Source of the DNA: Madurella fahalii
Taxonomy: Eukaryota; Ascomycota; Sordariomycetes; Sordariales
Assembly (NCBI GenBank): GCA_029876055.1
Contig: CM056880.1
Location: 992,001 to 1,056,000 of the forward strand
Length of the DNA stretch: 64,000 bases
Reading direction: 5' to 3'
Program-made: the position numbers and the translations under genes
The notes under the pieces: generated by a model
What the model was told of the DNA's origin: nothing
Databases searched by the model: none
The model's input: only the letters and a program-made list of their open reading frames with translations
Part shown: piece after piece, positions 1 through 12,259 of the stretch
How the letters are laid out: each line of letters opens with the position of its first letter
Numbering within the stretch: position 1 is the stretch's first letter

Positions 1-885
1 ACAGCTGCCCCTCTCCTGGAGATTATGTACAGTACATACCAGCCATCCGAATAGCCCTCTCACCTAACGTCGCGGATCATTGGCCTGGACGCCGGCGAGT
101 GCCTTTGTTACCTAACAGAAACCTACATTTCCCCTCATTCAATCCCTCGGTGTATCAACGTGGCTCAGTCGACACGTGGTGATTGTATCATGCAGATGCC
201 CAGCTGGGTGTCATCACTGCGTTCCTCGTTGGACATTTGAGTCAAGGCCATCACAGATACCCCTTCCCCCTGCCAGGTAATTCCAGCCAGGACCTTCTTG
301 GCTACTGGGTTCAAGCACGCGGGGTGCATTAGTAATGCGGTTAAAAGTAAGAAAAAAAAGCTTGGAGCACCTGTTTACACAGGGCAAACTGCCAAATCCG
401 GGCGAAATGTCTTCCGGACCCCATGCCGAGAGGACGGGTTCTTTGACCCCCGTCATAGCGATCAAGGATGTTACCGAAGATCATACATTCGCATCTTGGA
501 GAATTCAGCGTGAGCGTACCCTTCCCCGCAACCATGTTGACAGGTTGTGCCACACTTCAACCGCGCCAAGGACCTGCACCGTGATGGGGTGCATACAATT
601 TTCGTCGGATGTTTGATCGACCCCGACGGCACCAAATGTGGCCTTTTACAGGATTAGACAACAGCACGGACTGCCCCGGCATGGAGATTGGCAATACTGG
701 CGCAGAATTAGAAAGTTTAAATGCTTTAAACTAGAGTGCCCGCTACCGCTGGTATCCCAAAGTTCATTACCTCAAATCTACCTAATTAACCCCCTTCTGC
801 CCTCGCCACTCGTGATGCGATTCATACGTCAAACACTCAAGTCTCGACATTTTAATGGCATGCAGCTGACAGCGCCCGGCAAGCA
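1..885. other. Non-coding 5' edge of window
   Basis: I see no supportable gene. Short open frames occur on both strands but lack family motifs, splice structure or a coherent start. The stretch ends directly at the start codon of a rhodopsin-domain gene, so its last few hundred bases should hold that gene's promoter. A short palindromic GTACAGTAC-type motif lies near position 26. Confidence 0.5.
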
Positions 886-2002
886 ATGGCGAGTATCGAC
901 GATCACGGTCCCCGGCTAAATATTACCATATGGTCCCTGACAGGTGCCGCCACGCTCTTCCTGGGTCTGCGAATCTACTGCAAGGTGTGGAGGGGGAGAC
1001 CAGTCCGCTGGGATGACTGTGTCCTAGTGGCAAGCTGGGTGAATAATGAGTCACATTCCCAGTCAATCCACGGACGCCGTTGCTGACGATCAACTCCTTC
1101 ATTACTTCATACTACTAGCTTGCTCTTGCGGCCTCGTGTTCATTACTCTCAGTCAACACGACCATCGGCTACGGAAGACACAATGCCGACATCCCCTCGG
1201 AGAACTTCAACTACGTGCTCCTTGTTTCCTACGTCGCCGGCTTCTTCTCCATTCTCGCCGCCTGTTGGAGCAAGATATCCTTCGCCATCACATTGCTCCG
1301 GGTAGTCACCAACCACCGGATCAAGCTCCTCCTGTGGTTCATTATTGTGTCGGTCAACCTCGTCTTGGGCGCCAACGCCACCATCCAGTTTGCTCAGTGC
1401 TGGCCGCCTCCACGGCTGTGGAACCCAGAAGGGACTGGGAGCTGCTGGCCGAGATTTGTTGTGATCCGCTACAACATCTTCGTGGCCGCATATTCCGGCT
1501 TCATGGATATTGCCTTGGCGTTGCTCCCATGGATGATTGTTTGGAACGCAGCAATCAGCATGAACGAGAAGCTGAGCGCGCTCTTCGCCATGAGCATGGG
1601 TGTGTTGTGAGTCCCATCACACTTGAACACATGCCGACGTGTATATCGATGCTAACCAAAGCCGCGCGCGCGCATTAGCGCTGGCATCACGTCTTTTCTC
1701 AAGATCCTCCACCTCGATGCCATTGGAAGTAACGACATGAGTGAGTCCCTCTCATCTTCACATCACCCTGTAGTGTTGCTGATAGCGGAACAGTCGACAG
1801 CGTAAACCTCTTAATATATGGCACCGCCGAAAGTGCCGTTACCATCATCGCGGTTTCGATCCCAATTCTTCGAGCTCTCGTTTATACGAGCAGCAGTCCA
1901 CCCAAGCCGCGTTTTTACCAGGGATCGTATGACGAATACCACAGCACCGGAAATCATTCGCCGCCGCGCTCCGCGGGGCAAAATCAGCCACCAAGGTCAT
2001 GA
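886..2002 (+). CDS. Fungal rhodopsin-domain integral membrane protein (copy A)
   Basis: Predicted seven-transmembrane protein of the fungal rhodopsin-domain family, found in large numbers in Pezizomycotina and mostly of unknown function. Proposed exons are 886-1038, 1119-1606, 1679-1740 and 1794-2002, giving 303 aa; phases agree at all three introns (GTGAAT..TAG, GTGAGT..TAG, GTGAGT..CAG). Visible hallmarks are the WDD motif after the first membrane segments (RWDDCVLVASW), a cysteine-bearing loop (FAQCWPPPRLW..GSCW), the inner segment FMDIALALLPW and a late segment beginning SVNLLIYGTAES. The C-terminus is a short polar tail ending PPRS. No lysine equivalent to the retinal lysine of opsins is evident, so light sensing is not implied. 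The family call is firm; function is unknown. Confidence 0.85.
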
Positions 2003-3281
2003 ATTCAACGTTGGAATGTTAAATTAAGGGACTCAGATAGGGGTATACTGTACATCAGTTTCCATTGAGCCGGTGGTTCAAGGAAGGCTACGGGCACAGC
2101 GTTGCCGAACTTCCGCTCGGTAATTCCGCCAGCAGTTTAGCACTCCGATGAAATTCGGAGCCTCGGGCAGACGGGATAGGCCACGGCGTTGTGCCAAGTG
2201 TATATTTTGTTTACTGAATTTGGCGGTCATGATTAGCTGCATTTCTAAATAATTACTACCTTGCCATCATTGTCGGACCAGAACCAGTCAGCAACGTCTC
2301 ATCCCGCCTGTTCATCAGCTGAACAGGGACCCGTTCGTACTCGGGCTATTTACTCCGGTTCTGCCTGCGGTCTCGTCACCGACATGGAATAGGAAGGAAC
2401 TCTTGTTCATAAATGCAGATACTCAGTCTATGTAAACGCCGTCCTCAAGTGCCAACAAGCATCAGCCGGGCAATCCATCCATGACCGTCTTGCTCACGGC
2501 TCTCGCAAAGACGACATCGACCAAGGCACGCAAAGTTCGGTGTTCCTGGAAAAACTTAGTGACAGTTGGCGTACTTCACCTCAAACAAGTCAGGAGGCCT
2601 GGTTCCATGAGGGGCTCCATCTGGTCTCGGGCGGCCGTGGTGCTGCTGAGCGTGTCGCTAGCTATGGCATCGTGTAGCATGTCTCAAGGCGAGACGCTGC
2701 GTCTCGCAACTGATGACGGCCGTTTCCTGCGTGCTGTTATCATGGATATTTTGTCATCTTAGAGGCGATGGGGCCGAAAAAGTAGCTGTCTTTAATTAGT
2801 CTCAGAAGTACATTCCCGCCTGAGAGTGATCTAGATACAGGACACGGAGCAATACCCAGGCGGGCTGTCGAACTTGCTTCACTAACCAGCATTCCCTCCG
2901 GATCTAGAATTAGACTCTCAATTGACGCTGCCGTTTCGTCTGGTCGTCGTACCAGTTGAATGGTTCGAATAGCGTAGGCCATGTCGCTGAGCCGGAATCC
3001 GACCCTCATATTGATCGAACGGGAACGGAGGATCTAGTGGTTTGGGAAATCGCACGAACGGCATGCGTGGGCGAGCTGTCAAACGGAACGAGGCCGCCAC
3101 AGTATGCTCTCCAAGGGACCCCCATGTGGTCTCGGCCCAATGTTTCATCTAAGTATAGACAACAAGTATATACAGCCCACCGGGCAAACGCGGCATCCCG
3201 CTTCACTTCCTCTTCGTTCGCCAAAGCTCGAGGACCCGCCCTCCCCTCCAAATACCGTATATCCCCATTCACCAGCGTGCC
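2003..3281. other. Intergenic, possible relic near 2480-2700
   Basis: This spacer separates the 3' ends of two convergent genes. One forward frame around 2490-2680 reads as a fairly protein-like stretch of about 55 codons (SSVFLEKLSDSWRTSP, then HEGLHLVSGGRGAAERVASY) before hitting stops. I do not recognise a family. It may be a relic or chance. Confidence 0.35.
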
Positions 3282-4258
3282 TCACTCCTTCGCGACATTC
3301 GCCGGCGTAGCCGCAAACGTCGGACGGACGTATCTTGAACCGCGTGTTAGCTCACAAACCACACCCCACTACCATCAGTCCGAAGGGAAAACTCACCTAT
3401 CCGCATGATAAACCCTGATATTCTCCCCCAGCAATTCCTTCTCTCTCGCCTGGTCAGCCAGGTGCCGCCGGACAAGATCGCGGTCCTCTTCGGCCTGGAG
3501 GAGCGGGATGAGGTGGATGCGGGCCCACATCTTTTCGCGGGCGAGTTCGCTGCGAGACGGCGTTAGCATACAGACATCCTGGTAGCCTCGGCGCGAGAAG
3601 AAGTACTTTTGCTCGCGGATGCCCTTGACCAGCTTGTACCAGCCGAAAAGCATCAGGACGGCGCCGCCTGCGAGGAGCGGGCCGGGGCGGAAGAGGCCGC
3701 GCGAGGGGAGATTGCGCTGTGGGCGGACAGAGGTTAGCAAGCTGCTCTGCTGAAGCCGAGATGCTGATATCAGAACGGAAGGGAGGAACTAGGTCGGTTG
3801 CTGGGACGCTGCTGGGGTAGGACGCTGGTTGTCGGCTGGGTTTTGCTGTTCCGCCCTCTTCCTTCGCTACACAAATGCTGGTGATCCGTCTGCTGTAATT
3901 TTGCAGCACGGAGAGTGCTGATGATCCGTCCGCTGCGGGTTCGCGCCACAGACCCTCGACCGTGCCATCCCACCGGCCTCCCGGGCACCGTTTCAATGCG
4001 CTCTTGCCGTTGCCCCAAACCCGCAAATCATACCCAGTCCACGCTAATATGAATCTTGCAAGTCGGCCCATCCCTCGTCCGCTCGCTCGGCGCGAGTATG
4101 GTCGCCCATCTCCCACAACGTTCCCAACTGCGGCCGCCAACCACCGAACATCGCCCGCCAGAGCAGAGCAAACATTGCCGGAAAACAATGACCAAAGAAC
4201 CACCAACCTTGTACTGAACGGCCTCATAGCCGCCAGCAGGCGGCATATCCTGCGGCAT
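3282..4258 (-). CDS. NDUFA13: NADH:ubiquinone oxidoreductase subunit NDUFA13 / GRIM-19
   Basis: Accessory subunit of mitochondrial complex I with one membrane helix. Proposed exons on the minus strand are 4258-4208, 3716-3397 and 3333-3282, giving 140 aa, the usual length for the family. The N-terminus MPQDMPPAGGYEAVQYK joins RNLPSRGLFRPG, as in fungal homologues. A hydrophobic helix (LLAGGAVLMLFGWYKLV) follows, then the charged REKMWARIHLIPLLQAEEDRD region and a C-terminal exon encoding YVRPTFAATPANVAKE. The start is the only ATG in register; upstream in-frame codons lead to TTG. Intron 1 is long for this genome (491 nt, donor GTTGGT, acceptor CCCACAG with a GCTAAC branch site); intron 2 is 63 nt (GTGAGT..CAAG). 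The small last exon is easily missed: reading through intron 2 meets a TGA at once. Confidence 0.92.
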
Positions 4259-4880
4259 GGCGGGCAATTCTGCGTCTCGCGTTCCTCCTCGAGCGATGGA
4301 TCAAAAATGGGGAACCGGCCGTCGCCGAGCCCTTTTGTTATCCGCTCGTTGTTTTCGCGTCAAATCGCGCGGTCCGAATCCGCCCGTGAACAAATTGGTG
4401 TCGGTGGAGCGGTGAGGTGTGCGGTGTGTGGTGCCTGAGATGGCTCGAAGGGCAGGGCGAGCTCGGTAGTCGAGAGGTCGGGGGGGGGGTTTTGTTTGTC
4501 GGCAGTTTCCAGTGGCAGCTTGCGCTCGAAATCGGCGTTGCGAGGTTTAGCAATTCGAGATTACGTAAGGAAGTTGAGCAAGCTACGTAGATGTTAATAA
4601 GTGGGCCCCATCCATCTCCACAGAAGACGACCAGGGGAGAGCACAAGACAACATCACGACCTTGTCTGCAACGGAAGATGTGGTGGAACTTCAAAGATGC
4701 CATTGCATGCAATGTGTTAAATGATACCACTATAGCCCAATCACAAATGTCACAACTCCATCTCCAGCCGACCGACCCCCGAAACCAACCCACGCTAAAA
4801 GCCAAACAAACCCAGTAATCTCAACACTTGTCAGACACGCCGATGCCTCTTTGCAGGAGTAGTAACACCAGTGAATGAGC
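4259..4880. other. Intergenic between FCP1 3' end and NDUFA13 5' end
   Basis: This stretch lies upstream of NDUFA13 and downstream of FCP1, both on the minus strand, so it should hold the FCP1 terminator and the NDUFA13 promoter. It contains a C/G-rich low-complexity patch (ten G at about 4481-4490) and no convincing gene. Confidence 0.5.
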
Positions 4881-5031
4881 CTATCCCTTCCCTTGGTCCC
4901 TAGCCCGTACCGCCGCTTCCTCGGCTGCAAACTCGGCCTCGAACTCGGCCTCGAATTCCGCCTCCAGTTCGGCCTCATCAAAGTCCTCAAAGCCAACATC
5001 CTTCCCATCCCCATTCTGTTGTTGTTGTTGC

Positions 5032-5068
<37 letters not shown>

Positions 5069-7631
5069 GCTGCTGCTGTTGTTGCTGCTGCTGATGCTGC
5101 GGTTCGCCGCCGTTAAGCAGGGAGACATCTTCCTCATCCCCGGTAACCCGCGGCGTCGGTAAGCCGCTATCCACATCCGAACTGTACTGATTCCTGAGCG
5201 ACGATGTGCGCTGGCTCTTTGTCCTGCGCAGCCGCTTGGCAGGACTATCTTCTCCGCCCTCCGACTCTGTTCCCGTCTCGGTCGCTTCTTCATCTCCATG
5301 CTTCCGTTTCCTCAACGGGCTGTTCCTAGAGGGGCTGCTCCTGTTGCTCCTTCTCTTGCGCGCGGCCGACTCGTCCGAGGATTCAGACTCTTCTTCGTTC
5401 ATGACAAAGTTCTCGTCCTTTTCCTCTTCCTTGCTGCTACTCTCTTCGTCACCGTCCTCATTGTCATCCTCCTCGCCGGAATCATCGGACCCACTCGCAA
5501 GGAACTCATCCAGCTCCGCATCCGCCGAGCCCCAGTTGAAGGTCTTCAGCCCGTCGATCGGCGACAGCTGCCCGTCCTCGAGCGCATCGGGCAGCAACCC
5601 CTCCTCTTCCTCGTCCAGATCATCGTCTTCGCTCTCATTGTCATCCTCCTCGTCTTCATCCACCAACTCCCTGGCCTCCCCGGACGCGCTCACCAGCTTC
5701 AGCTTCGGGCTCTTTCGCCTCTTAGCAACGGCGACCTCGCCGTTCGTCACCCTCTCCGTGCTCTCATCATCGTCGTCCTCGTCGTCCCCAATCGCCTCCG
5801 CGGCCTTCTTCTCCTCCCCACCGGCCCCGTTCTTCACCCCACCCGCATCCTCCTCGGCCAGCCGCGCCGTGAACAGGTACGGTGTCTCGTCCACGGCCGC
5901 CCACTTGGTGAAGCACTCGGCCAGCCACCCGAGGCCGACGATTTTGATGTGCGGCCGGCGCCGCGCCTCCAGCAGCTTCTCCCTCCCGGGCTGCGCCACG
6001 TTGACGACGAGGTGCGTCACGTCCCTCCGCACCCTGGGGCAGAGCTCGGCGCCAAACGACATGATCTGCAGCCCAATCTCCGACTTGTAAATGTCGACGT
6101 CGCGCGCCAGCACGCCCGACAGGACGATCCGGCACCCGCGCAGGACGCGCGACTTGAGCTCGTCCAGCACGTCGCCCACGTCCGGGACCGCCTCAAAGTC
6201 AACGTTTGTGCCCGCGCGGTGGAGCTGGCGCCCCCTGTCGTAGCGCTCGTAGAACTGTCTGTGGAGGTTGGTGAGGTGCTGCTCGAGGTATTCGAGCTCG
6301 TAGTCGTCGTCGAGGAGGACGCGCCGGCGGTGCGCGGGTGGCGACGACGATCGCGACTCGGAGCCGTCTTCGGACTGGACCGTTGCTCTCTCGGCTTCTT
6401 CGTCCTCCGAGTCCAGCTTCTCTTGAAGGGCCTGGAGCGGGCGGTCCTTGAGCTGCTTCTCGAGGGTGCGCTGTTGTTCCTCGACTTGGAGTTTCGTCAC
6501 CGCGGATTGGTCCCCACCCGTCGCGTCGATCATCTTCTGCATCGCCGCGGCGTCGTCCTTGACGTTAGCAGTCACCACCGACTCCTTCTTCCTCGACTTC
6601 TTCTTGCCGCCATTCGGCTTAAGGAGATCCTGACGCTTGGGTAGGAAACTGGAGTTGATGTCTCCGATGCCCTTGAAGAACTCGTACGGCGACACCTTGA
6701 TGAGGTTGGGCCTGTTATCCGGCCAAACATCGGAGCGGTCGTCCATGATCACAACCATGTGCGTGCTCACGGGGAACAGGCGCTGCAGGCTCTTGGACAG
6801 CATGTTGTGGTTCTCGTCGCGGCTGATGACGCGGTTGCCAAACAGCTTCCTGTCGGGATCGAGGAGTCGCGCCACGTTCTGCGCATAGGCGCGCGTGCCC
6901 ATGGTGTAGACGTGCATCTCGTACATTTCCGAGATGCGTTTGAGGAAGCCCTCCAGGCCCGGGCGCAGCTTGATGTAGTACCAACACCGAGCCGTCAGCC
7001 CCGGCGGACCGTCTTCGAGCTCAAAGGCCTTGACGTACTTGACCGACTCGTGGTTGGGGTTGGTCGGGTCTCTCTGCCACTCGCCGACGGTCGGGTCGAT
7101 GCAAGCTTGGATGACGGTCTGGTCCAGATCGACCACCAGGCTCAGTTTGCGGCTCTGGAGCAGCCGTCGCTGCAGCTCGTGCTCGGTTCGCTGGGCCTGG
7201 GCCGCGCTGACAGTCAGGTTCGTCCGGTCGTGTACCATGCTGATGGGCGCGCGGTGCGTGTCGCGCGCTTCGGCGGCCCAGTTGACCTCGGTCATGTCTT
7301 TGCCGCAGATGGCGCAGAGGCCCTGGAACTGGACCTCGTGCGAGCACGCCTCCTTGACCACCATGCAGGGCGCATCCTCCGCGATGAGCTGGCCTTCTCT
7401 AATGTTCCATTGCCTGAGCTCGCCGTCTGTGGGCGAGTCCCAATTGACGGTGGTTGTCTGCTCCTCCATCCACGTGTTTTCCCGGATACTATCGCCGACC
7501 TCTTTCATCCATTTGAACGAGTACTGCATCAGGGGTTCTTGTTTCCTGATGGTGTCGCCGGGTGACTTGAGCAGCTTGACGATGGTGATGGGGTACCGCA
7601 ACCGGGTCCCCAGTTGGATTGTTTTGCTCAT
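4881..7631 (-). CDS. fcp1: RNA polymerase II CTD phosphatase FCP1
   Basis: FCP1-type protein serine phosphatase that dephosphorylates the heptad repeat tail of RNA polymerase II in the nucleus, allowing polymerase recycling. Single exon, 916 aa. The start is the first in-frame ATG (MSKTIQLGTRLRYP); upstream in-frame codons begin only with TTG. Order of parts: an N-terminal biotinyl-lipoyl-like region, a possible zinc pair (CAICGKD, about residue 106), the FCP homology domain with the catalytic DLDQT motif (about 168-172) and MDDRSDVWP (about 296), then a BRCT domain (about 492-585: RGCRIVLSGV..THLVVN..GLGWLAECF). The tail is a long, highly acidic, Ser-rich region with basic clusters, a 25-residue polyglutamine tract and a repeated ELEAEFEAEFEAEF segment. 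All catalytic motifs look intact. The acidic tail and polyglutamine are unusually long. Confidence 0.95.
5016..5090 (-). repeat. Trinucleotide (CAA/CAG) tract encoding 25 glutamines in FCP1
   Basis: On the minus strand the tract is an uninterrupted run of 25 CAA/CAG codons, mostly CAA, followed downstream by AATGGG. Three bases upstream of it is one histidine codon. Because CAA and CAG are mixed, slippage should be milder than in a pure run, but the tract is a good candidate for length variation between strains. Confidence 0.95.
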
Positions 7632-10600
7632 GGCGGCAGCGGGAAAAAAGATGTTGGGTTGGCTAGCGTGTCTCAATTCGATCGACTAGGCTCGGAGAAT
7701 GCAAAATGTCTGGAGCGATAGTAAACAGTTGTTAGCCGTGCCTTGGGACAAAGCCACGGGCACCACGGCACCACGGGCCAAGGCCGCAGATTGCAGTTGG
7801 GGATTGCTTACGCAGAAACTCCCCAGGACGACAATAAACCGGTGTCGCAGCGGATTGAAACACCCATCGCGCAAAGAGCGCGTACCGGAAAGCTGGCAGT
7901 TCTATTGGGATGCGGAATGGATGGCGGCCGGGTCCCGGTTGCGTGTGTTTCGTTAAGAGTTCTGGCGCGCAATGATGAAAAAGTGTTTCGCGGTTCGCGA
8001 TGGTACAAAAGTCAAGCAAAACCGCGAGTTGCAGAGCAGGGCGTGGGGAGCAAGGGTCGGATTGAGTTTAGCGCGCAGCGGCCGTGGGGCAAAGAGCAGT
8101 CTTGGTCAAAGCTTCGAGAGCTGTCCGAGGGCTGTGATTCGGCCGTCGGACTCGAGTAAAGCGGGGCGGTCCTCGAGCCACTGCTTCTGGACTGCGGGAA
8201 AGCAGTTGAGGGAGCGAGATCAAGCCCACACGGCGCCGCTGAGGCAATTGAATCAGCCCGGGTGCGGTCGAGTCGCACAAGAACGGCCCAAGGTGTTCTG
8301 TGGGCTCTGCGTCTCTGTGAGGGGTTGCAGGGACGCGGGATGGGCTGTGGGCTGGAGAGACTCGCGGGGTGATGTAATGTCTGGGTGTGCTGCGTATTAT
8401 CGCGATTTGGCGGGAAGATCAAAGCGGCCGCAGAATGATGGGCCCGAAAACTGGGTGGGATGGGAAGGTCCTTTTGTACCTTTCGCAGGCTCCTCCGGTT
8501 TGGGCCACTGCCGTTGGCCAATCTTCATTGAGGTTGTGGTACCCACCCCTTGTCAAGCACCGCACAAGCCAACCGCTTTGCTCTGGTTTCACCGTTTGCG
8601 GGGTCGTCCGTGGCTGACAAGCCCGACATTGTGTGGCGCTGCGCCTGAACTGAACCCTAAATTGCAGTGCCGTGCTCGGGCAACAACAGCTCGTTCTTAT
8701 TTCTCTTCTTTCTTTTCTTCTTATTTTTGTCCTTCCTCCCGCCATCCCCCTCAGCTGTCAGTTGCTACGACATGACATAGATCTGCCGCTACTAGCATTT
8801 TCACGGTGCTCTGCAACTATTCCGCATCTGCCTAGCATCTGTCAACCAGACGTCAGATGGCGTGACACAGCCAATCATGTGTCCTGCATGCACATCGCGT
8901 CTCCTGACTTGTGTGACTCGCCTTACCAACTGCTGCCTCAGTGATAGCAGATACCGGAACTCCCCAACGCCCCTAAGGATTGCTCCACGGGAAATACTCT
9001 TGGGATAGCTGCAATGAACAGCCGCCGCCATGCACGAAGCTTCTCCTCGTTCTTTAGCCCTTTCAGACCCCCCCGCCAAACTATCTTGAAAAAAGAAGGA
9101 TTCAGGTGGCACCCATGTACTTGAGTTTTCTGGCCCTTGTTTGCTGTGGTACGGACGACGATGCCTAATCATTCACCGCAGCCGCGATAAGCGTGAATTC
9201 TGTACAACAGACGGGCGGCAATATTTCAAGATAGACGCAATAACACCACCTTGTTACTAGGCTGCCATAATTGTGACTGTGCAAAGAGATTCTCTACGAC
9301 CCTTCCCCTCAACCCACCGTTGATTTCCATTTATTCAACGGAACTCACCCTGTCTGATCAGAACTGCTCGAGCCCGTCCAACTCGATGCAATAACAAAGT
9401 CACAATGTAACATGCATATCAACTAGTAGCTGCGTCTACACAATAACATTACAGGCAAGGTACAGACCTTGCTGTCATGGTCGCCAAACTTGGCAGGGCA
9501 GTGCCGCCGTTGCTGGGGACTTCGACAGTGCGGGGCGCTTGGTCGCAGCCAGGTACTGGTACCTCGACGCCCCTCCAATGAGCATCCGGGGGTCCTGACT
9601 ATACCGGCAGAACCAAATCAATATTACTAGTGTACTACAAAATAAAGAGCTAAACAGATCGCCCCCTATTTTATCGGCTTTTTCGCTGACGAACCTAGAA
9701 ATACTCTGAATCTATGAAATTCGGGGGAACCTTGCGACACGCCATATCGAGATCTAACCGAACGATAGCGATGAATTTCCTCCGATATCCATATTTAACG
9801 TGCCTGATGGGACGGTGAGGCTCGTCATAGGAGTATCTCTCACTCATACTAGTCGTTCCTGACCCACCAACAACTCACATTCTCCGTGGCCAGGGAAATC
9901 TCCCAGCAATCGGCTTGTCATAGAGAACGTCCAACTCGCTCCTCTACCATGGATCAGGAACGTTCTGAGCCTGCCCGGCGGCGGACACAGAGTAGAACGT
10001 CTCGGCCAACCCGGACATTCGACTAAACGGAATGTTCCCCAATCACCCTCACCGCCACAGTAGAGTATTTCGTGTGCACCATGCTCACCGTCCACGGCCC
10101 CGGGAAGATGGCGGTCGGCCACACAGCGCAGGATAATGGCGAAGTGAGCGTACTTGCCTGCGCCTGGTCACACAGACAGAACGCTGAGAAGAACGACCGC
10201 GGAGACCGTAGGAGTCCTTGACGGGCGGTTTTGGGTTGATGGCCAGCCTGCTACACCGGAGTGCAGCCGGGCTGTACGCCGTCGTAACAGGCAAGCGAGA
10301 ACACAACAACCGGGCGGGACTTCCCCACGCGAAAAGGCTGATTCGTCACAGGCGGGTCCCCCCTGGAGAACATCCGGTATATACACTATGGCTTTGGAGA
10401 CCCCACCTCAGAGGACGGTGATTTGGTCGCCATGGTCACGGTAATTGGCAGGTCACTATTCTAGTTGAACAGTGTTGGGGACGCCTTAGGGGCCAAGTGA
10501 TCATATATTTGTCACACGAGGAGCCAGGGTTGTTTGAAGACTAATTACGACGGAGAGTGGTGGCTCAGAACTGCGACATGGACGGACTCGGACGCTAACA

Positions 10601-10875
10601 CGACGAGACGATCGACGACAATTCGAAGGCATTTTGTATGTGCCTCCTACCTAATTAGTTTGCTTACGGATACGTAGTTAAGTTGTCCAACGATTCCTCA
10701 TTTACGCAGCCGGGTAGGGTAGGTACTAGTTTGTCGGCCAATTCCAATACCGGATCCAAAATTGTAGGCGACAGTCTGGTCATTATTCCAATCATAGGCA
10801 ATCTCCCGGTTATATTGCATTTCGAGTGGGTGTTGCATCGGGGACTTTATGGAAAGACACCCGGTCTGTCGATCT
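7632..10875. other. Large intergenic region upstream of FCP1
   Basis: About 3.2 kb with no gene I can support. The first 500-700 bp is probably the FCP1 promoter. A pyrimidine-rich tract lies at about 8695-8735. The section 9180-9830 is noticeably more AT-rich than neighbouring genes. Open frames at 7743-8775 and 9844-10444 appear on both strands and carry no recognisable motif, so I treat them as chance. Confidence 0.45.
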
Positions 10876-12259
10876 CTACTCGTAGAACTCCCGCGGATCC
10901 ACCAGCCTCCCCACGGCGTCCCCAGTATATGTCTTCATGTCTGGCAAACCCGGACTCTGCGCGCCAGCCCTAAGCACCAAACCATAGCTAGACTTCTCTC
11001 CCAAAGCCTTCAAGGCTAGCTGGGTGCCAGCAGGCGGGCCCGAATACCGTACACCATCCACCCGTCACTTGTGGAAGGCGTCCGTGACGGTGAACCCAAA
11101 GACGCCGTCGCAGCTTCGAAGGGTTGCTTGCCGCATCCGCAGAGGGCAGAAGAAAGTCGGTGGCGGTCCGCGGAGCTCGAAGGCGGTAACGCGTTCGAGA
11201 AAGGGGAACTGGTGCTGCGCGATACGCCCGAAGAAGTCATTCCAGTTGTCCCTTCCAGTTTGGAACCTCACGTGGGACATGTGGAGCGATCTGAGACTGG
11301 CTTTGAAGCGGATCACTGCGTCGGCCAAGGCAGTAGACGACCCTAGTGGTATGTGAAAAAGTCTCAGATTGCTGATGGGCGGAACGGCCGCCTCGCCTGC
11401 GAGCCGGATGAAGAACGCTTCAGTGTTTCCTAGACTTCGGCCCAGGGAAAGCGTCTTCAGGCTCGTTGCTGCAGAGACCAAGGCCAGGGCACACTCCACC
11501 GTTGATACGGCGATCCGCAAAGATATGTTGAGGCGCTCTAGATGAGACCATGCAGCTCGAAAGGCGGCCGACAGGAGAGTTGATGCCGGCAATTAGCTTA
11601 CGCTCAAGTTGTATGTGGGGTATCGGCTGAAGTTGATGTGGAAGGACTGAGGGCGTATCGTGTCTTGTGCGAGACTGAAGGAGGGCAGGAAGAGATTCAG
11701 GGCATCGGTCGGTGATAGGCTCGTGGGGGTGCCTAGCTTAGCAGGGATGCCACCTAGCTCATCGTTGATTTCAATGGCAGTGACACAAACAAAACGGGTT
11801 ATGGTGGCCTGAACTTCCCACACCGTCTGTGAAGAAAGATCGAGGGCCCCCGATTCGAGTCGCGGCCAGTTATATCCGCCCCCCAAGCATTCGGGACCAT
11901 CGCGACACCCTGGACCCTTGCATACTACCCTGCGCGATCGTCTGGGGAGAGAGGTCGAGGGCCCCAGATTCCAGTCTTGGCCGGCCACCACTCAGTGACG
12001 AGAGGGACTGGCACCGGTCTTCGGTACGTATTTTGCGGACAGCAAGTCGAAATGTCTCGTTGCGAGAGATGCCTTCGAGTCTCCGTATGCTGTGCGGGCA
12101 CAAATCGGTCTCCACCGTGCCAAACCAGGCAGAGGCAACGGCGAAAAGCGTTTTCGTGTATAAACGCCAGCAGACAAGTCGCAGCGAGCCCAGATCATGC
12201 CCGTTGTCCAGAAAGCCGGCAAGGCGCTCGACGAGCTCTGTGCCCAGAGTGTCGAGCAT
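10876..12259 (-). pseudogene. Decayed F-box / leucine-rich-type protein gene
   Basis: The N-terminal part (MLDTLGTELVERLAGFLD..LGSLRLVCWRLY) is a typical fungal F-box, a Skp1-binding motif. It is followed by RRLEGISRNETFRLAVRKI and, later, leucine-rich segments (SHLERLNISLRI, TSLKTLSLGRS, PPISNLRLFHIPLG). The gene looks broken. The first part is in one frame and the rest is shifted by one, coinciding with a diverged 115-bp tandem duplication that repeats the LESGALDLS coding segment. The second frame then has two isolated in-frame stops: TAA at about 11593 and TGA at about 11062. Both are one C-to-T change from CAA and CGA, and good coding sequence continues after each, to a stop at 10876. 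A short intron might remove one stop, but no well-formed one restores the expected protein. If expressed it would be truncated. Confidence 0.7.
11824..11984. repeat. Diverged tandem duplication (115-bp period) inside the F-box relic
   Basis: Positions 11824-11869 resemble 11939-11984; the cores CGAGGGCCCC.GATT at 11841 and 11956 are 115 bp apart. Most differences are G/A or C/T transitions. Since 115 is not a multiple of three, the duplication alone shifts the reading frame of the host gene. Confidence 0.7.

Noticed and set aside
5206..6644. Long forward-strand open frames (294 and 448 codons)
   Set aside because: They lie antisense to FCP1 and are low-complexity shadows (Ser/Leu runs) of its acidic coding sequence.
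7743..8775. Several open frames upstream of FCP1, up to 267 codons
   Set aside because: They occur on both strands, overlap each other, and lack motifs; likely GC-rich promoter sequence.
11841..11984. Sequence resembling a tRNA T-arm (GACTCGAATC) on the reverse strand
   Set aside because: No matching A box, acceptor stem or cloverleaf; it is coding sequence of the F-box relic and its duplicate.
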